Made by a program: the position numbers and the translations under genes. Below are positions 8,872-17,617 of a stretch of 64,000 nucleotides of DNA, one piece after another; position 1 is the stretch's first letter; each line of letters begins with the position of its first letter. Under the pieces are notes generated by a model. The model was given only the letters and a program-made list of their open reading frames with translations. It was not told the DNA's origin and ran no database searches. The DNA is taken from NCBI GenBank assembly GCA_963757395.1, contig CAVWRK010000003.1, forward strand, positions 186,001 to 250,000. Reading direction: 5' to 3'. This stretch comes from DATAOG01 sp963757395 (lineage in GTDB: Bacteria; Pseudomonadota; Alphaproteobacteria; Geminicoccales; Geminicoccaceae).

Positions 8872-10075
8872 AGGCCGTATGCAGCGCGCGCAGCGCCAGC
8901 TCGGTGTAGGCCTCGTCGATCAGGATGCTGATCTTGATCTCCGAGGTCGAGATCGCCTGGATGTTGATGCCGCGCTCGGCGAGCGTCCTGAACATGATAT
9001 GCGCGATGCCGGCGTGCGAGCGCATGCCGACGCCGATCACCGAGATCTTGACCACCTCGCCGTCGGCGTCGATCCGCCGGCAGCCGAGCTGGGCGCGCAT
9101 GGTCTCGAGGGTCGCAAGCGTCCGCTCGAGGTCGGCGCGGCCGACCGTGAAGGTCAGATCGGTGGTCAGGCCGTCGGCCGAGACGTTCTGGACGATCATG
9201 TCGACGTTGATGCCGGACTCGGCCAGCGGGCCGAAGATGGTCGCGGCGACGCCCGGCCGGTCGGCGACCGCCACCAGCGTGACCTTGGCCTCGTCGCGGC
9301 TGTAGGCGATGCCGCTTACGACTTGCTGCTCCACGATCTCGCTCTCATCCACCACCAGGGTCCCGGGACGCGCCTCGAAGCTCGAGAGCACCTGCACGCG
9401 CACGCCGTGCTGCATCGCGAGCGCGACCGAGCGGGTCTGCAGGACCTTGGCGCCCTGCGAGGCCATCTCGAGCATCTCCTCGTAGGTCACGCGCTCGAGC
9501 TTGCGCGCCTTGCCGACGATCCGGGGGTCGGTGGTATAGACCCCGTCGACGTCGGTGTAGATGTCGCAGCGCTCGGCGCCGAGCGCGGCCGCGAGCGCCA
9601 CCGCGGAGGTGTCGGAGCCGCCGCGGCCGAGGGTGCTGATCCGCTGGCCCGGTGCCACGCCCTGGAAGCCCGCGGCGATCGCGACCTGACCTTGATCCAG
9701 GCAGGCGCGCACCGCGCGCGCATCGAGGGTCCGGATGCGCGCGCGACCGTGGCCGGCATCGGTCTCGAGCGGCAGCTGCCAGCCCATGAACGAACGCGCC
9801 GGCACCCCGATCGCCTGCAGGGCGAGCGCCAACAGGCCGCTGGTGATCTGCTCGCCCGAGGCGACCACGACGTCGTGCTCGGCGCGGTCGTGCTGGGCGC
9901 CGCCGATCTGGGTCACCCAGGCGATCAGCTGGTCGGTGGTCCCGGCCATCGCCGAGACCACGATGGCGAGCCGGTCGCCGGCCTGCCAGGCCAGCTTGAT
10001 CCGGTTGGCGACGGCGCGAATCCGGTCGAGGTCGGCCACCGATGTGCCGCCGAATTTCTGCACCAGCAGGGCCAA
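8852..10075 (-). CDS. lysC: Aspartate kinase
   Basis: Aspartokinase phosphorylates aspartate in the first step toward Lys, Thr and Met. The kinase domain begins LALLVQKFGGTSV and includes GRGGSDTSAVALAAAL. Two ACT domains follow (VADRPGVAATIFGPLAE and ISVIGVGMRSHAG) and would mediate feedback inhibition. No ATG lies at the expected position. A TTG at 10075 gives 407 residues, the usual length; the longer upstream frame has an Arg-rich, unrelated N terminus and is rejected. It is divergent from ubiG, with a 212-base gap likely to hold both promoters. Confidence 0.93.
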   Translation of the reverse strand: MALLVQKFGGTSVADLDRIRAVANRIKLAWQAGDRLAIVVSAMAGTTDQLIAWVTQIGGAQHDRAEHDVVVASGEQITSGLLALALQAIGVPARSFMGWQLPLETDAGHGRARIRTLDARAVRACLDQGQVAIAAGFQGVAPGQRISTLGRGGSDTSAVALAAALGAERCDIYTDVDGVYTTDPRIVGKARKLERVTYEEMLEMASQGAKVLQTRSVALAMQHGVRVQVLSSFEARPGTLVVDESEIVEQQVVSGIAYSRDEAKVTLVAVADRPGVAATIFGPLAESGINVDMIVQNVSADGLTTDLTFTVGRADLERTLATLETMRAQLGCRRIDADGEVVKISVIGVGMRSHAGIAHIMFRTLAERGINIQAISTSEIKISILIDEAYTELALRALHTAYGLDAA

Positions 10076-10287
10076 ATGCGCCGCCTCCGAGCCGGACGAA
10101 GCCCACGATCGCCCCGCTCCGTGATCCCCTCGCAATCGCCATGCCAGGCGCCGCCGCCGCCGGCGCGCGCAACCTCTGGCCAATCGCAGGCTGGCGTGTA
10201 CATAGTCGGCCGGGATCACCGAAGCAACCCTGCCGCCCCCCGAGCCGAAGGCCGTTTTTTTTCCCACTGGCGAAGGTCATCCCGGCG

Positions 10288-11052
10288 ATGTCGAAAGCCA
10301 TTCCAGCCATGCGTGCGTCCGACGCCGGCAGCGCCGATCCCGAGGAGCTGCGGCGGTTCGCGGGCCTCGCCGGGCAATGGTGGGACGAGGCCGGCGCGCT
10401 GGCGCCGCTGCACAAGCTCAACCCGACCCGGCTCGGCTACATCCGTGGCCAGGCCTGCGCCCGCTTCGGCCGCGACCCGCGCGACGAGCGACCGCTGGCC
10501 GGCCTCGAGGTGCTCGACGTCGGCTGCGGCGGCGGGCTGCTGTGCGAGCCGCTCGCAAGGCTCGGCGCGCGCGTCACCGGCATCGACCTCGAGCCTGCGA
10601 ATCTCGGGGTGGCCGCCGAGCACGCCAGGGCCGGCGGGCTCGAGATCGACTACCGGGAAGCCTCAGCCGAGCAGCTCGCGGCCGCCGGGGCGAAGTTCGA
10701 TCTGGTCTGTGTCATGGAGGTGGTCGAGCACGTCGCCGACCAGGCCGGTTTTCTCGCGGCCTGCGGCCAGCTGGTCGAACCGGGCGGCGCTCTCGTCCTG
10801 GCGACCTTGAACCGGACCCTGCGTGCCTTCGCGCTCGGGATCGTCGCCGCGGAGTACGTGCTCGGCTGGCTGCCGCCCGGGACCCACAGCTGGTCACGCT
10901 TCATGCGCCCGTCGGAAGCCGCGCGCGCGCTCCGCCAAAGCGGCCTCGCGCCCGCCGATCTGACCGGCGTCAGCTACGATCCGCTCCGCGACCGCTTCCG
11001 GCTGAGCCCGGACCCGGCGGTCAACTACATGCTGTTCGCGGTGCGCGACTGA
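10288..11052 (+). CDS. ubiG: Ubiquinone biosynthesis O-methyltransferase
   Basis: A SAM-dependent methyltransferase for the two O-methylation steps of ubiquinone synthesis. It starts MSKAIPAM, with an alternative ATG at 10309. Family landmarks are QWWDEAGALAPLHKLNPTRLGYI, the SAM-binding motif LEVLDVGCGGGLLCEPLARLG, CVMEVVEHVAD, and the C-terminal LGWLPPGTHSWSRFMRPSE. Length is 254 residues, usual for the family. A long upstream extension in the same frame is Pro/Arg-rich and overlaps the lysC start, so it was not used. Confidence 0.93.
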   Translation: MSKAIPAMRASDAGSADPEELRRFAGLAGQWWDEAGALAPLHKLNPTRLGYIRGQACARFGRDPRDERPLAGLEVLDVGCGGGLLCEPLARLGARVTGIDLEPANLGVAAEHARAGGLEIDYREASAEQLAAAGAKFDLVCVMEVVEHVADQAGFLAACGQLVEPGGALVLATLNRTLRAFALGIVAAEYVLGWLPPGTHSWSRFMRPSEAARALRQSGLAPADLTGVSYDPLRDRFRLSPDPAVNYMLFAVRD

Positions 11053-11065
11053 GGCCCGGCGCCAC

Positions 11066-11563
11066 TCAGCCGTCGTGGCGGGGCAGCCAGGGGATCTGGC
11101 CGACCTCGATGCCCTCGTCGCGCAGCTCCTTGGCCTCGGTCTTGGTCGCCTCGCCATAGATGCTGCGTTTGTCGGCCTCGCCGTAGTGGATCTTGCGGGC
11201 CTCCTCGGCAAAGCGCGGCCCGACGTGGTCGAAGGTCTTCTCGATGTGGTCCTGGACCTGGCGCAGGGCGCGCATCGCGGCGGCCGCCCGCTCCGGATCG
11301 AGCTTGGGCCCGTCGGCCGGTTCCGAGGAGCGAGTTCCGATGGTTGCCCGCTCGCCTGGTTCCTCGCGAGGACCACGGTGGTCGTCGCGGAGCGGCGCGC
11401 GCCGACCGACCGCCGGTGCCATCAGCGCCTTGCCGACCTTGCTGTCGCCGCAGATCGCGCAGCTGATCGCGCCGGCCGCGGCCTGCTGATCGTAGGTCGC
11501 GCCGTCGCGAAACCAGGCCTCGAAGGCGTGGCCTTGCGAACAGCGCAGCTCGAACAGAATCAT
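11066..11563 (-). CDS. DUF1178 family protein
   Basis: A 165-residue protein with the family's N terminus (MILFELRCSQGHAFEAWFRD) and two CxxC-like elements (LRCSQGH and CAICG) that probably bind a metal. The C terminus is RKIHYGEADKRSIYGEAT, ending in PWLPRHD, also typical. DUF1178 is widespread in alpha- and betaproteobacteria and its function is unknown. It is convergent with ubiG (13-base gap) and follows grxC on the minus strand. Confidence 0.9.
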   Translation of the reverse strand: MILFELRCSQGHAFEAWFRDGATYDQQAAAGAISCAICGDSKVGKALMAPAVGRRAPLRDDHRGPREEPGERATIGTRSSEPADGPKLDPERAAAAMRALRQVQDHIEKTFDHVGPRFAEEARKIHYGEADKRSIYGEATKTEAKELRDEGIEVGQIPWLPRHDG

Positions 11564-11650
11564 CCTCGCCCCGCCCGCTCCTCGGCGATCACTCTATGCT
11601 AGACCTAGGGGCGCGGGCGCAACCATGCAAGGGCTCGGATGGGACCGGCG

Positions 11651-11911
11651 CTAGTCCTGGCCGACCAGGCGATCGAGCTCGCCGCTCGCCTCGAGCGCCG
11701 CCAGCTCGTCGGAGCCGCCGATCGCGCGGCCATCGACGAACAGCTGCGGCACGCTGGTCCGGCCGCCCGCCCGCTCGACCATCTCCGGCCGGCGCTCGGA
11801 CTCCTGCCAGAGGTCGATCTCGGTGAACGCGAGGCCCTTCTTGTCGAGCAGATGCTTGGCCCGCCAGCAATAGGGGCACCAGGGAGTCGTGTAGATCTCG
11901 ATCTCGGCCAT
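11651..11911 (-). CDS. grxC: Glutaredoxin 3
   Basis: An 86-residue thioredoxin-fold glutaredoxin. It has the dithiol active site CPYC (TPWCPYCWRAKHLL), the cis-proline loop TSVPQLFVDG and the glutathione-binding GGSDEL. It reduces protein disulfides using glutathione. The start at 11911 gives MAEIEIYTTPWC, the expected N terminus; a longer Arg-rich in-frame extension was not used. The comF-grxC-DUF1178 order on one strand is common in alphaproteobacteria and suggests a transcript. Confidence 0.95.
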   Translation of the reverse strand: MAEIEIYTTPWCPYCWRAKHLLDKKGLAFTEIDLWQESERRPEMVERAGGRTSVPQLFVDGRAIGGSDELAALEASGELDRLVGQD

Positions 11912-12079
11912 GGCTCGACCACGCCCGCTTTTTGCGAACCCGCCGCGCGCCGCCTCCGAAGCGACCGGCAATCGCGCGCGCCACCCCGAAGGCGGTCACC
12001 GGCGGGTCGCTCTCACGGGCCGAGCGCGGGCCCCAGTCCCTGCGCTCACACCCGGAGGCCGGCGAAGCGGGCCGCCAGA

Positions 12080-12838
12080 TCATAGGGGGGTCGAGGCGTC
12101 GCGCACCACCCTCGTGAGCGTCAGCACGTCGACCTGAACGACGCCGGCCTGGCGCAGCACCCGGGTGCAGGCGCCGACCGTGGCGCCGGTGGTCAGCACG
12201 TCGTCGACCAGGACCACCCGGCGCCCGACCGCCCGGCGGCGGTGCCAGGGGTGCGTCCGGAACGCGCCGGCGGTGACGTTGGCGAGCCGCGCCCGGGCGG
12301 AGAGCGTCTGTTGCGAGGGCGTCGCCCGATGGCGTTGCAGCAGGTCCGGGATCATCAGGAGGCCGGTCTCGCGGGCGAGCGCCCGGGCGAGGATGGCCGC
12401 CTGGTTGTAGCCGCGCTTGAGCAGCCGCCAGCGGTGCAGCGGCACCGGCACGATCAGATCGGCGTCGGCGAGCAGCTCGGCGCCGGCGTGCCCCAGCCAG
12501 CGGCCGAACGCTGGCGCGATGTCGGTCCGGTCGGCGTGCTTGAAGGCCAGGATCAGGCTGCGGGCGCCCTCGTCGTAGCGGAGCGCCGCCCGCGCCCGGT
12601 CGTAGGCCGGCGGCCCGACGGCGCAGCGGCCGCAGAGCGGCGCGTCGGGCTGGGCGTGGGGCAAGGGGTAGCCGCACAGGCGGCACTGCGGTGGCCCGAG
12701 GAAGGTCAGCGAGCGCCAGCAGGCGGCGCACAGCCGCCCCTGGCTCTCGACCGCGGCGCCGCAGGCCAGGCAGCGGGGCGGCAAAACGAGGTCGAGCACG
12801 CCCGCCAGCATGCGCACCGCCTGCGTCGCGATCGCCAT
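12080..12838 (-). CDS. comF: ComF family phosphoribosyltransferase-fold protein
   Basis: A 252-residue ComF homologue. The N terminus has zinc-finger cysteines (RCLACG, LCAACW, QCRLCG, LCGRC). The middle has LKRGYNQAAILARALA. The C terminus has the PRPP-binding motif VVLVDDVLTTGAT. In naturally competent bacteria ComF acts in uptake of single-stranded DNA; in others the role is unclear. It is read toward grxC on the same strand. Confidence 0.93.
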   Translation of the reverse strand: MAIATQAVRMLAGVLDLVLPPRCLACGAAVESQGRLCAACWRSLTFLGPPQCRLCGYPLPHAQPDAPLCGRCAVGPPAYDRARAALRYDEGARSLILAFKHADRTDIAPAFGRWLGHAGAELLADADLIVPVPLHRWRLLKRGYNQAAILARALARETGLLMIPDLLQRHRATPSQQTLSARARLANVTAGAFRTHPWHRRRAVGRRVVLVDDVLTTGATVGACTRVLRQAGVVQVDVLTLTRVVRDASTPL

Positions 12839-13168
12839 TTCAGGGCCCCAGCCGACGTTTCATCAACCCAAAGTTATATCAACCTTCCCCCCGCCCTGCC
12901 AGCGCCACGTCCGCGCGCCTCGCTCTCCGATCGCGTCTTCCCAGCCCGCCGCCCGGAGCGCACCCCGGCCCGTTCCGTCCGGGATCGCCGGCATGGACTC
13001 CCACGGCCGCATCGACCATCCGAACAATGGGTTAGCGGTCAGTGGTTAAGATCTGGTTAATGTCGCAGCCCTATCTCCGGCGCCGATCGCCCGCAACCGG
13101 CACCGCGGCGCCGCCAACTCGACGGCCGCCACCGCCCGAGCGGTGCGGTCCGGCCGGTCGATGGTGGC
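12839..13168 (-). other. Intergenic region between cutA and comF
   Basis: About 330 bases without a convincing gene on either strand. The reading frames present are Arg/Pro-rich and antisense-like. The stretch is locally AT-richer around 12870-12890 and 13025-13065, which would fit a comF promoter, but no clear -35/-10 pair was identified. Confidence 0.4.
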
Positions 13169-13531
13169 TCAGGAAGCTCGGGTCTCGGCCACGATCCAGC
13201 GCAAATAGTCCGGCTGACCGGCCTCGATCGGCAGCGCCACGACCGGGGGACATTGGTAGCTGTGCAGCTCGCAGACCCGCGCGATCAGCGGCGACACCAG
13301 CTCGGCGCGCGTCTTCAGGATCAGGAGCGCTTCGCCCGCCTGCTCGAGCCGGCCCTGCCACCAGTAGAGCGAGGTCAGGCCGTCGATCACATTGGCGCCC
13401 GCGGCGAGCCGCTCCCCGACCACGGCGCGCCCGATGCGCAAGCCTTCCTCGCGCGAGCCGGCGGTGACGTAGCAGAGCCAGGCGACCGGCGCTTGCTGGC
13501 CTTCCGATGGCTCACCCAAAGGTTCAGCCAC
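13169..13531 (-). CDS. cutA: Divalent cation tolerance protein CutA
   Basis: A 120-residue CutA1-type trimeric ferredoxin-like protein. Landmarks are AWLCYVTAGSREEGLRIG, ERLAAGANVI, SLYWWQGRLEQAGEALLILKT and the C-terminal SYQCPPVVALPIEAG. CutA is linked to copper and divalent-metal tolerance, but its mechanism is uncertain. It sits just downstream of tRNA-Pro on the same strand. Confidence 0.93.
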   Translation of the reverse strand: MAEPLGEPSEGQQAPVAWLCYVTAGSREEGLRIGRAVVGERLAAGANVIDGLTSLYWWQGRLEQAGEALLILKTRAELVSPLIARVCELHSYQCPPVVALPIEAGQPDYLRWIVAETRAS

Positions 13532-13554
13532 CTACTGTAAGTCGTTGGAAAAAA

Positions 13555-13631
13555 TGGTCGGAGCGCCGAGATTCGAACTCGGGACCTCCAGTCCCCCAGA
13601 CTGATGCGCTACCAGGCTGCGCTACGCTCCG
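13555..13631 (-). tRNA. tRNA-Pro (anticodon GGG)
   Basis: On the minus strand a 77-base cloverleaf runs from the acceptor CGGAGCG to the paired CGCTCCG, discriminator A and encoded CCA. The D arm contains GCGCAGCCTGGTAGCGC, the T loop is TTCGAAT, and the anticodon stem TCAGT/ACTGG encloses the loop CTGGGGG. That places GGG at positions 34-36, reading CCC/CCU proline codons. Confidence 0.97.
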
Positions 13632-13704
13632 ACCGGTCCGAGCCGATCCCGCGGGGATCGGTTCAGGTCTGATATAGCGGGCGCGCCGCCGCGCGACAAC
13701 GGCC

Positions 13705-14211
13705 TCAGTCGGCGGCATCCTTCAACGCTGCGCGCAACGCGACCAGCTCCTCGCGCAGCTGACGCAGGCGCGAGCGCACCTCGGGCGCCAGCACCACGGG
13801 CGTGGCCGGCTCGCCGGCGGCCGCCGGCGGCGTGGCGGCGGATTCGGCCCGGCGGACGAACTCGTCGTCGACGCTGACCTCGTCATCGGCGCTGTCGTCG
13901 CCGGGCACGCGCTTCTGGCCGCGGAGCAGCTTCTGGGCGCCCTTGATCGTGTAGCCTTCCTCGTACAGCAGCGAGCGGATCTGGCGCAGAAGATCGACGT
14001 CCTCGGGCCGGTAGTAGCGCCGGCCGCCGCCGCGCTTGAGCGGTCGGACCTGGGGGAACTTGCTCTCCCAGAAGCGCAGGACGTGCTGGGCGACGTCGAG
14101 CTCGCCGGCGACCTCGCTGATGGTTCGAAATGCCGCCGCCGATTTCGGCGGCCGCGCGCCGGCGCGTTGCCTCGCCGTGCCGTTGGTGGCGCCTTCCGCC
14201 GAGCCGACCAT
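13705..14211 (-). CDS. MerR-family transcriptional regulator
   Basis: A 168-residue regulator with an N-terminal MerR winged-helix domain: FRTISEVAGELDVAQHVLRFWESKFPQV, then GGRRYYRPEDVDLLRQI. A coiled coil follows (SRLRQLREELVALRAAL). No effector-binding domain or metal-binding cysteines were seen, so the ligand is unknown. The ATG at 14211 overlaps the ihfA stop by one base (TGATG); a TTG one codon upstream is also possible. This ihfA-merR pairing next to tRNA-Pro is characteristic of alphaproteobacteria. Confidence 0.92.
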   Translation of the reverse strand: MVGSAEGATNGTARQRAGARPPKSAAAFRTISEVAGELDVAQHVLRFWESKFPQVRPLKRGGGRRYYRPEDVDLLRQIRSLLYEEGYTIKGAQKLLRGQKRVPGDDSADDEVSVDDEFVRRAESAATPPAAAGEPATPVVLAPEVRSRLRQLREELVALRAALKDAAD

Positions 14212-14534
14212 CAATCATCCTCCGCGTCGGGCGTGGTTTCGCCGTTGCCGTTGATCCGATCCTTGAGCAGCTGCGAGGGGCGGAACACCAGGACCCGGCG
14301 CGGCATGATCGGCACCTCCTCGCCGGTTTTTGGATTGCGGCCGATCCGCCGACCCTTGCGGCGGACCGAGAAGGTGCCGAAGGACGAGATCTTGACGACG
14401 CCGTCAGCGACCAGGGAATCGCCGATTTCGGTCAGGATCAGATCGACCAACTCGGCGGACTCGCTGCGCGACAGCCCGACTTCTTGATAAACCGCTTCGG
14501 CAAGATGTGCCCTGGTCAGGGTCCTGCCCTTCAT
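14211..14534 (-). CDS. ihfA: Integration host factor subunit alpha
   Basis: A 107-residue HU/IHF-type DNA-bending protein. It starts MKGRTLTRAHLAEAVYQEVGLSR; it has ISSFGTFSVRRKGRRIGRNPKTG, the beta-arm with the intercalating RNPKTGEEVPI, and the LVFRPSQLLKDRIN tail. It partners with IhfB (not in this window). It lies about 120 bases downstream of fabH and overlaps the MerR gene. Confidence 0.96.
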   Translation of the reverse strand: MKGRTLTRAHLAEAVYQEVGLSRSESAELVDLILTEIGDSLVADGVVKISSFGTFSVRRKGRRIGRNPKTGEEVPIMPRRVLVFRPSQLLKDRINGNGETTPDAEDD

Positions 14535-14653
14535 GGTCCCGGAACCTCGCAAAGGTCTGCAATCAAAAAACCTAGCGGTTTCAGCAGGTTCCGTCAACAG
14601 GCGAAGACCGAGCCTCGGCCGGGCCCGGCGCAGCCCCGATTGCGGGCCCGCGG

Positions 14654-15625
14654 CTACCAGCGCGCGAGCGCCGCACCCCAGGTGAATCCACCCCCCATGG
14701 CGTTCATGATGATCAGTTGCTCGCTCTGCAAACGCCCGGCCGCGGCCGCCTCGGCGAGTGCCAGCGGGATCGACGCCGCCGAGGTGTTGGCGTGGCGGTC
14801 GACCGTCACCAGCATGCGGTCCTCGGTGATCCCGAGGCGTTTGGCGACCGCGTCCAGGATCCGCCGGTTGGCCTGATGGGGGACCAGCCAGTCGACCTCG
14901 TCGACGGTCAGGTCGGCCGCCTCGAGCACGCGCTGGCTCGCCGTGATCAAGGTCTGGACGGCGTGCCGGAAGACCTCCCGGCCGTGCATGCGCAGATGAC
15001 CGGTGGTGCCGGTCGAGGACGGTCCGCCGTCGACGTAGAGGTCGTCGTAGTGGCGGCCGTCGGCGCCGAGATGGGTCGCCAGGAGGCCGCGGTCGAAGGT
15101 CGTGCCGGTGCCGGTCTCGGCGCGCAGCACGACCGCACCGGCGCCGTCGCCAAACAACACGCAGGTACTGCGGTCCTGCCAGTCGAGCAGCCGCGAGAAG
15201 GTCTCGCTGCCGATCACCAGCGCGGTCCTGGCCTGGCCGGTGACCAGGAACTTGTCGGCGACCGCGAGCGCATAGATGAAGCCGCTGCACACCGCCTGCA
15301 GGTCGAACCCGACCGCGTGCAGCGCACCGAGCTTGCGCTGCACCGCCATCGCACAGGCCGGGAAGGTGTGGTCCGGCGTCGAGGTCGCGACCACGATCAG
15401 GTCGACCCGCTCGGGCCCGATGCCGGCGTTCGCGAGCGCCGCGGCGGCGGCCGCCCGGGCGAGGTCAGAGGTCAGCTCGCCGTCGGCCGCGATGTGCCGC
15501 TGACGGATGCCGGTCCGCTCGACGATCCAGGCATCGCTGGTGTCGACCGTACGGGCGAGCTCGTCGTTGCTCACGACCCGGGCCGGCAGATAGGCGCCGC
15601 TGCCAACGATGCGCGCGCGGATCAT
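14654..15625 (-). CDS. fabH: 3-oxoacyl-ACP synthase III
   Basis: FabH starts fatty-acid synthesis by condensing acetyl-CoA with malonyl-ACP. The 323-residue sequence shows the catalytic triad: Cys in DLQAVCSGFIYAL, His in WLVPHQANRRI and Asn in RHANTSAASIPLAL. The C terminus GGGFTWGAALARW is also typical. The start MIRARIVGSGAYLP lies 17 bases after plsX on the same strand. A longer in-frame upstream extension is antisense-like and was rejected. Confidence 0.97.
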   Translation of the reverse strand: MIRARIVGSGAYLPARVVSNDELARTVDTSDAWIVERTGIRQRHIAADGELTSDLARAAAAAALANAGIGPERVDLIVVATSTPDHTFPACAMAVQRKLGALHAVGFDLQAVCSGFIYALAVADKFLVTGQARTALVIGSETFSRLLDWQDRSTCVLFGDGAGAVVLRAETGTGTTFDRGLLATHLGADGRHYDDLYVDGGPSSTGTTGHLRMHGREVFRHAVQTLITASQRVLEAADLTVDEVDWLVPHQANRRILDAVAKRLGITEDRMLVTVDRHANTSAASIPLALAEAAAAGRLQSEQLIIMNAMGGGFTWGAALARW

Positions 15626-15642
15626 CCCGAGCGGCCGGCGCG

Positions 15643-16686
15643 TCAGGAGGCCCGCGCGGGCCGGGCGCGCAGCCCGTCTTGCTCGAGCTGGCGGAGCTCG
15701 GCGGTGATCCGCTCGTTGGTGCCCTGCTGGACCAGGTCGACGGCGACGCCGATCGCGTTGGCGAAGCCGAGCGCGTCGGTATTGCCGTGGCTCTTCACGA
15801 CGATCCCGTTCAAGCCCAGGAACATGGCGCCGTTGTAGCGCCGGGGGTCGAGCCGCTGGCGGACCAGCTGCAGGGCCGGCCGCGCCAGAAGGTAGCCGAG
15901 CTTGGCGAGCGGCGAGCTCCGGAACGCCTCGCGCAGGAACTGGCCATAGAGGGCGACGGTGCCCTCGGCGACCTTGAGCGCGACGTTGCCGGTGAAGCCG
16001 TCGGTGACCACGACGTCGACCTTGCCGCTGGTCAGATCGGTGCCCTCGACGAAGCCGCGGAACTCGATCGGCAGGTCGCTCGCGCGCAACGCCGCGGCCG
16101 CCTCGCGGATCCTGTCGTGGCCCTTGACGTCCTCGGTGCCGATGTTCAGGAGGCCCACGGTCGGTTTGGCGAACCCGAGCACGGCGCGCGCAAAAACCTC
16201 GCCCATGACCGCGAACTGGACCAGGTTGGCGGCGTCGCATTCGGCGTTGGCGCCGAGGTCGAGGACTACCGCCTCGCTGCGGCGGGTCGGCACGAGCGTG
16301 GCGATCGCCGGCCGCTCGATGCCCGGCAGGGTCTTGAGCGCGAACTTGGCGAGCGCCATCAGGGCGCCGGTGTTGCCGGCCGAGACGGCGGCGCTGGCGT
16401 GGCCGTCGCGGACCGCATCGATCGCCAGGCGCATGCTCGTGTTGCGTCCCTGGCGGAGCACCTGCGAGGGCTTGGCGTCGGCGCCGACCTGGTCGGGGGT
16501 ATGCTCGACCGTGGCCCGGGCGGCGAGCGCCGAGCGCCCCTCCAGGCAGCGGTTCAGCTCGCGCGCCTCGCCATAGAGCAGAAAGCGCAGGCCGGGAAAC
16601 CGCTCCCGCGCCATGTCGGCCCCCGCGATCACGATCTGCGGCGCGTGGTCGCCGCCCATGGCGTCGAGGGCGATGGTCAGCGTCAC
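15643..16686 (-). CDS. plsX: Phosphate acyltransferase PlsX
   Basis: A 347-residue acyl-ACP:phosphate acyltransferase that makes acyl-phosphate for phospholipid synthesis. Family motifs include the start TIALDAMGGDHAP, SAGNTGALMALAKF, DLGANAECDA and GFTGNVALKVAEGTV. It is followed by fabH (17-base gap) and preceded by rpmF (13-base gap), the conserved rpmF-plsX-fabH cluster. Confidence 0.97.
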   Translation of the reverse strand: MTLTIALDAMGGDHAPQIVIAGADMARERFPGLRFLLYGEARELNRCLEGRSALAARATVEHTPDQVGADAKPSQVLRQGRNTSMRLAIDAVRDGHASAAVSAGNTGALMALAKFALKTLPGIERPAIATLVPTRRSEAVVLDLGANAECDAANLVQFAVMGEVFARAVLGFAKPTVGLLNIGTEDVKGHDRIREAAAALRASDLPIEFRGFVEGTDLTSGKVDVVVTDGFTGNVALKVAEGTVALYGQFLREAFRSSPLAKLGYLLARPALQLVRQRLDPRRYNGAMFLGLNGIVVKSHGNTDALGFANAIGVAVDLVQQGTNERITAELRQLEQDGLRARPARAS

Positions 16687-16699
16687 GGTCGCTGACCGC

Positions 16700-16894
16700 T
16701 CAGGCGGCGGCGCTGTCCGCGACCCGGGCCGTAACCTCCCGTCCGTTGTAGTAGCCGCAGGCCTGGCAGATGTGATGGGGCAGCTTGAGCTCGCCGCAAT
16801 TGCTGCATTCGGCGAGGTTCACCGGCCGCAATCGATCGTGGGAACGGCGCATGTTCCGCTTCGATTTCGACACTTTCGCTTTCGGTACTGCCAT
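16700..16894 (-). CDS. rpmF: 50S ribosomal protein L32
   Basis: A 64-residue L32 beginning MAVPKAKVSKSKRNMRRSHD. A zinc-ribbon-like CxxC pair (CSNCGE and CQACGYYNG) makes it the zinc-binding form. The start at 16894 is fixed by the universally conserved N terminus. It lies between the DUF177 gene (31-base gap) and plsX. Confidence 0.97.
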   Translation of the reverse strand: MAVPKAKVSKSKRNMRRSHDRLRPVNLAECSNCGELKLPHHICQACGYYNGREVTARVADSAAA

Positions 16895-16925
16895 GGGTCT
16901 CGACCTCGGCTTTGCGCGCCGGCGA

Positions 16926-17490
16926 TCACCGGGCGCGCCTGTCCTTGAGCTGCGCGAGGGCAGCCAACGGGGTCTCGGGCGGCTCGGCCGCGCCGAAGCT
17001 GATATTGGGGCCCAGACGCTCCGATACCAGAGCCTCGGCCCCAAGGGCGCGCGGATAAGGCTCGAGTGCCAGCGCCAGCTCCTCGGCGACGGCCTCGCCG
17101 AGATCCAGGGTCCGGCCGGTCAGCGGCTCGATCTCGTCCTCGTCGACCAGCCAGAGCTCGGGCGGCGCCGCGGTCGTGCCGGGCGCGATCGGCGCCGCCA
17201 GCCGCCGCCAGCCGCGCGCGATCGGCTGCCGGATGGTCGCCGGCACCGGCTCCAGGCTCACGACACAGGCCTGGACCACCTCGGCCTCGAGCCAGCCCTC
17301 GAACCAGAGCTCGCCCCGGGCACGGGGCTCCAGGCGGCCGCCGGCCTCGAGCGCGGCCAGCTCGAGCAGATCGAACCGGCGCGCAAGCGCCCGGCGCTCG
17401 GCCGGACCGGCCGAGAGCTTTATCGAGAACTCCGGCTTCCGGCCAGGGCTCGATCACGACCGGACGGGCGAATTCGTTGGTCGGGGCCAC
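16926..17490 (-). CDS. DUF177 (YceD) family protein, one frame break
   Basis: YceD-like proteins sit upstream of rpmF in most bacteria and have been linked to 23S rRNA or L32 accumulation. The N terminus is in one frame from a GTG at 17490 (APTNEFARPVVIEPWP). The rest is in another: EFSIKLSAGPAERRALARRF, then FEGWLEAEVVQACVVSLEPV, LWLVDEDEIEPLTG and DLGEAVAEELALAL. A one-base insertion near 17432-17438 joins them. Position next to rpmF supports the call. Confidence 0.85.
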
Positions 17491-17617
17491 GCAGCAACTC
17501 CGCTCCGAGGCCAAGCCAGCCTCGCGGGCAAGACGGCCGTCAGCTTAGGGCCAAGGCGAGGCGAGGGTCAATGGGCTTGCCGATCGTCGGGGCGACCGCC
17601 GGCGGCTGGCGGACGGC

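Noticed and set aside
11589..12731. Minus-strand open frame of 380 residues
   Set aside because: An Arg/Pro-rich frame offset from comF and grxC; both of those have clear motifs in another frame.
12838..13168. A methyltransferase or other gene upstream of comF
   Set aside because: No frame in this gap has protein-like composition or a recognisable motif.
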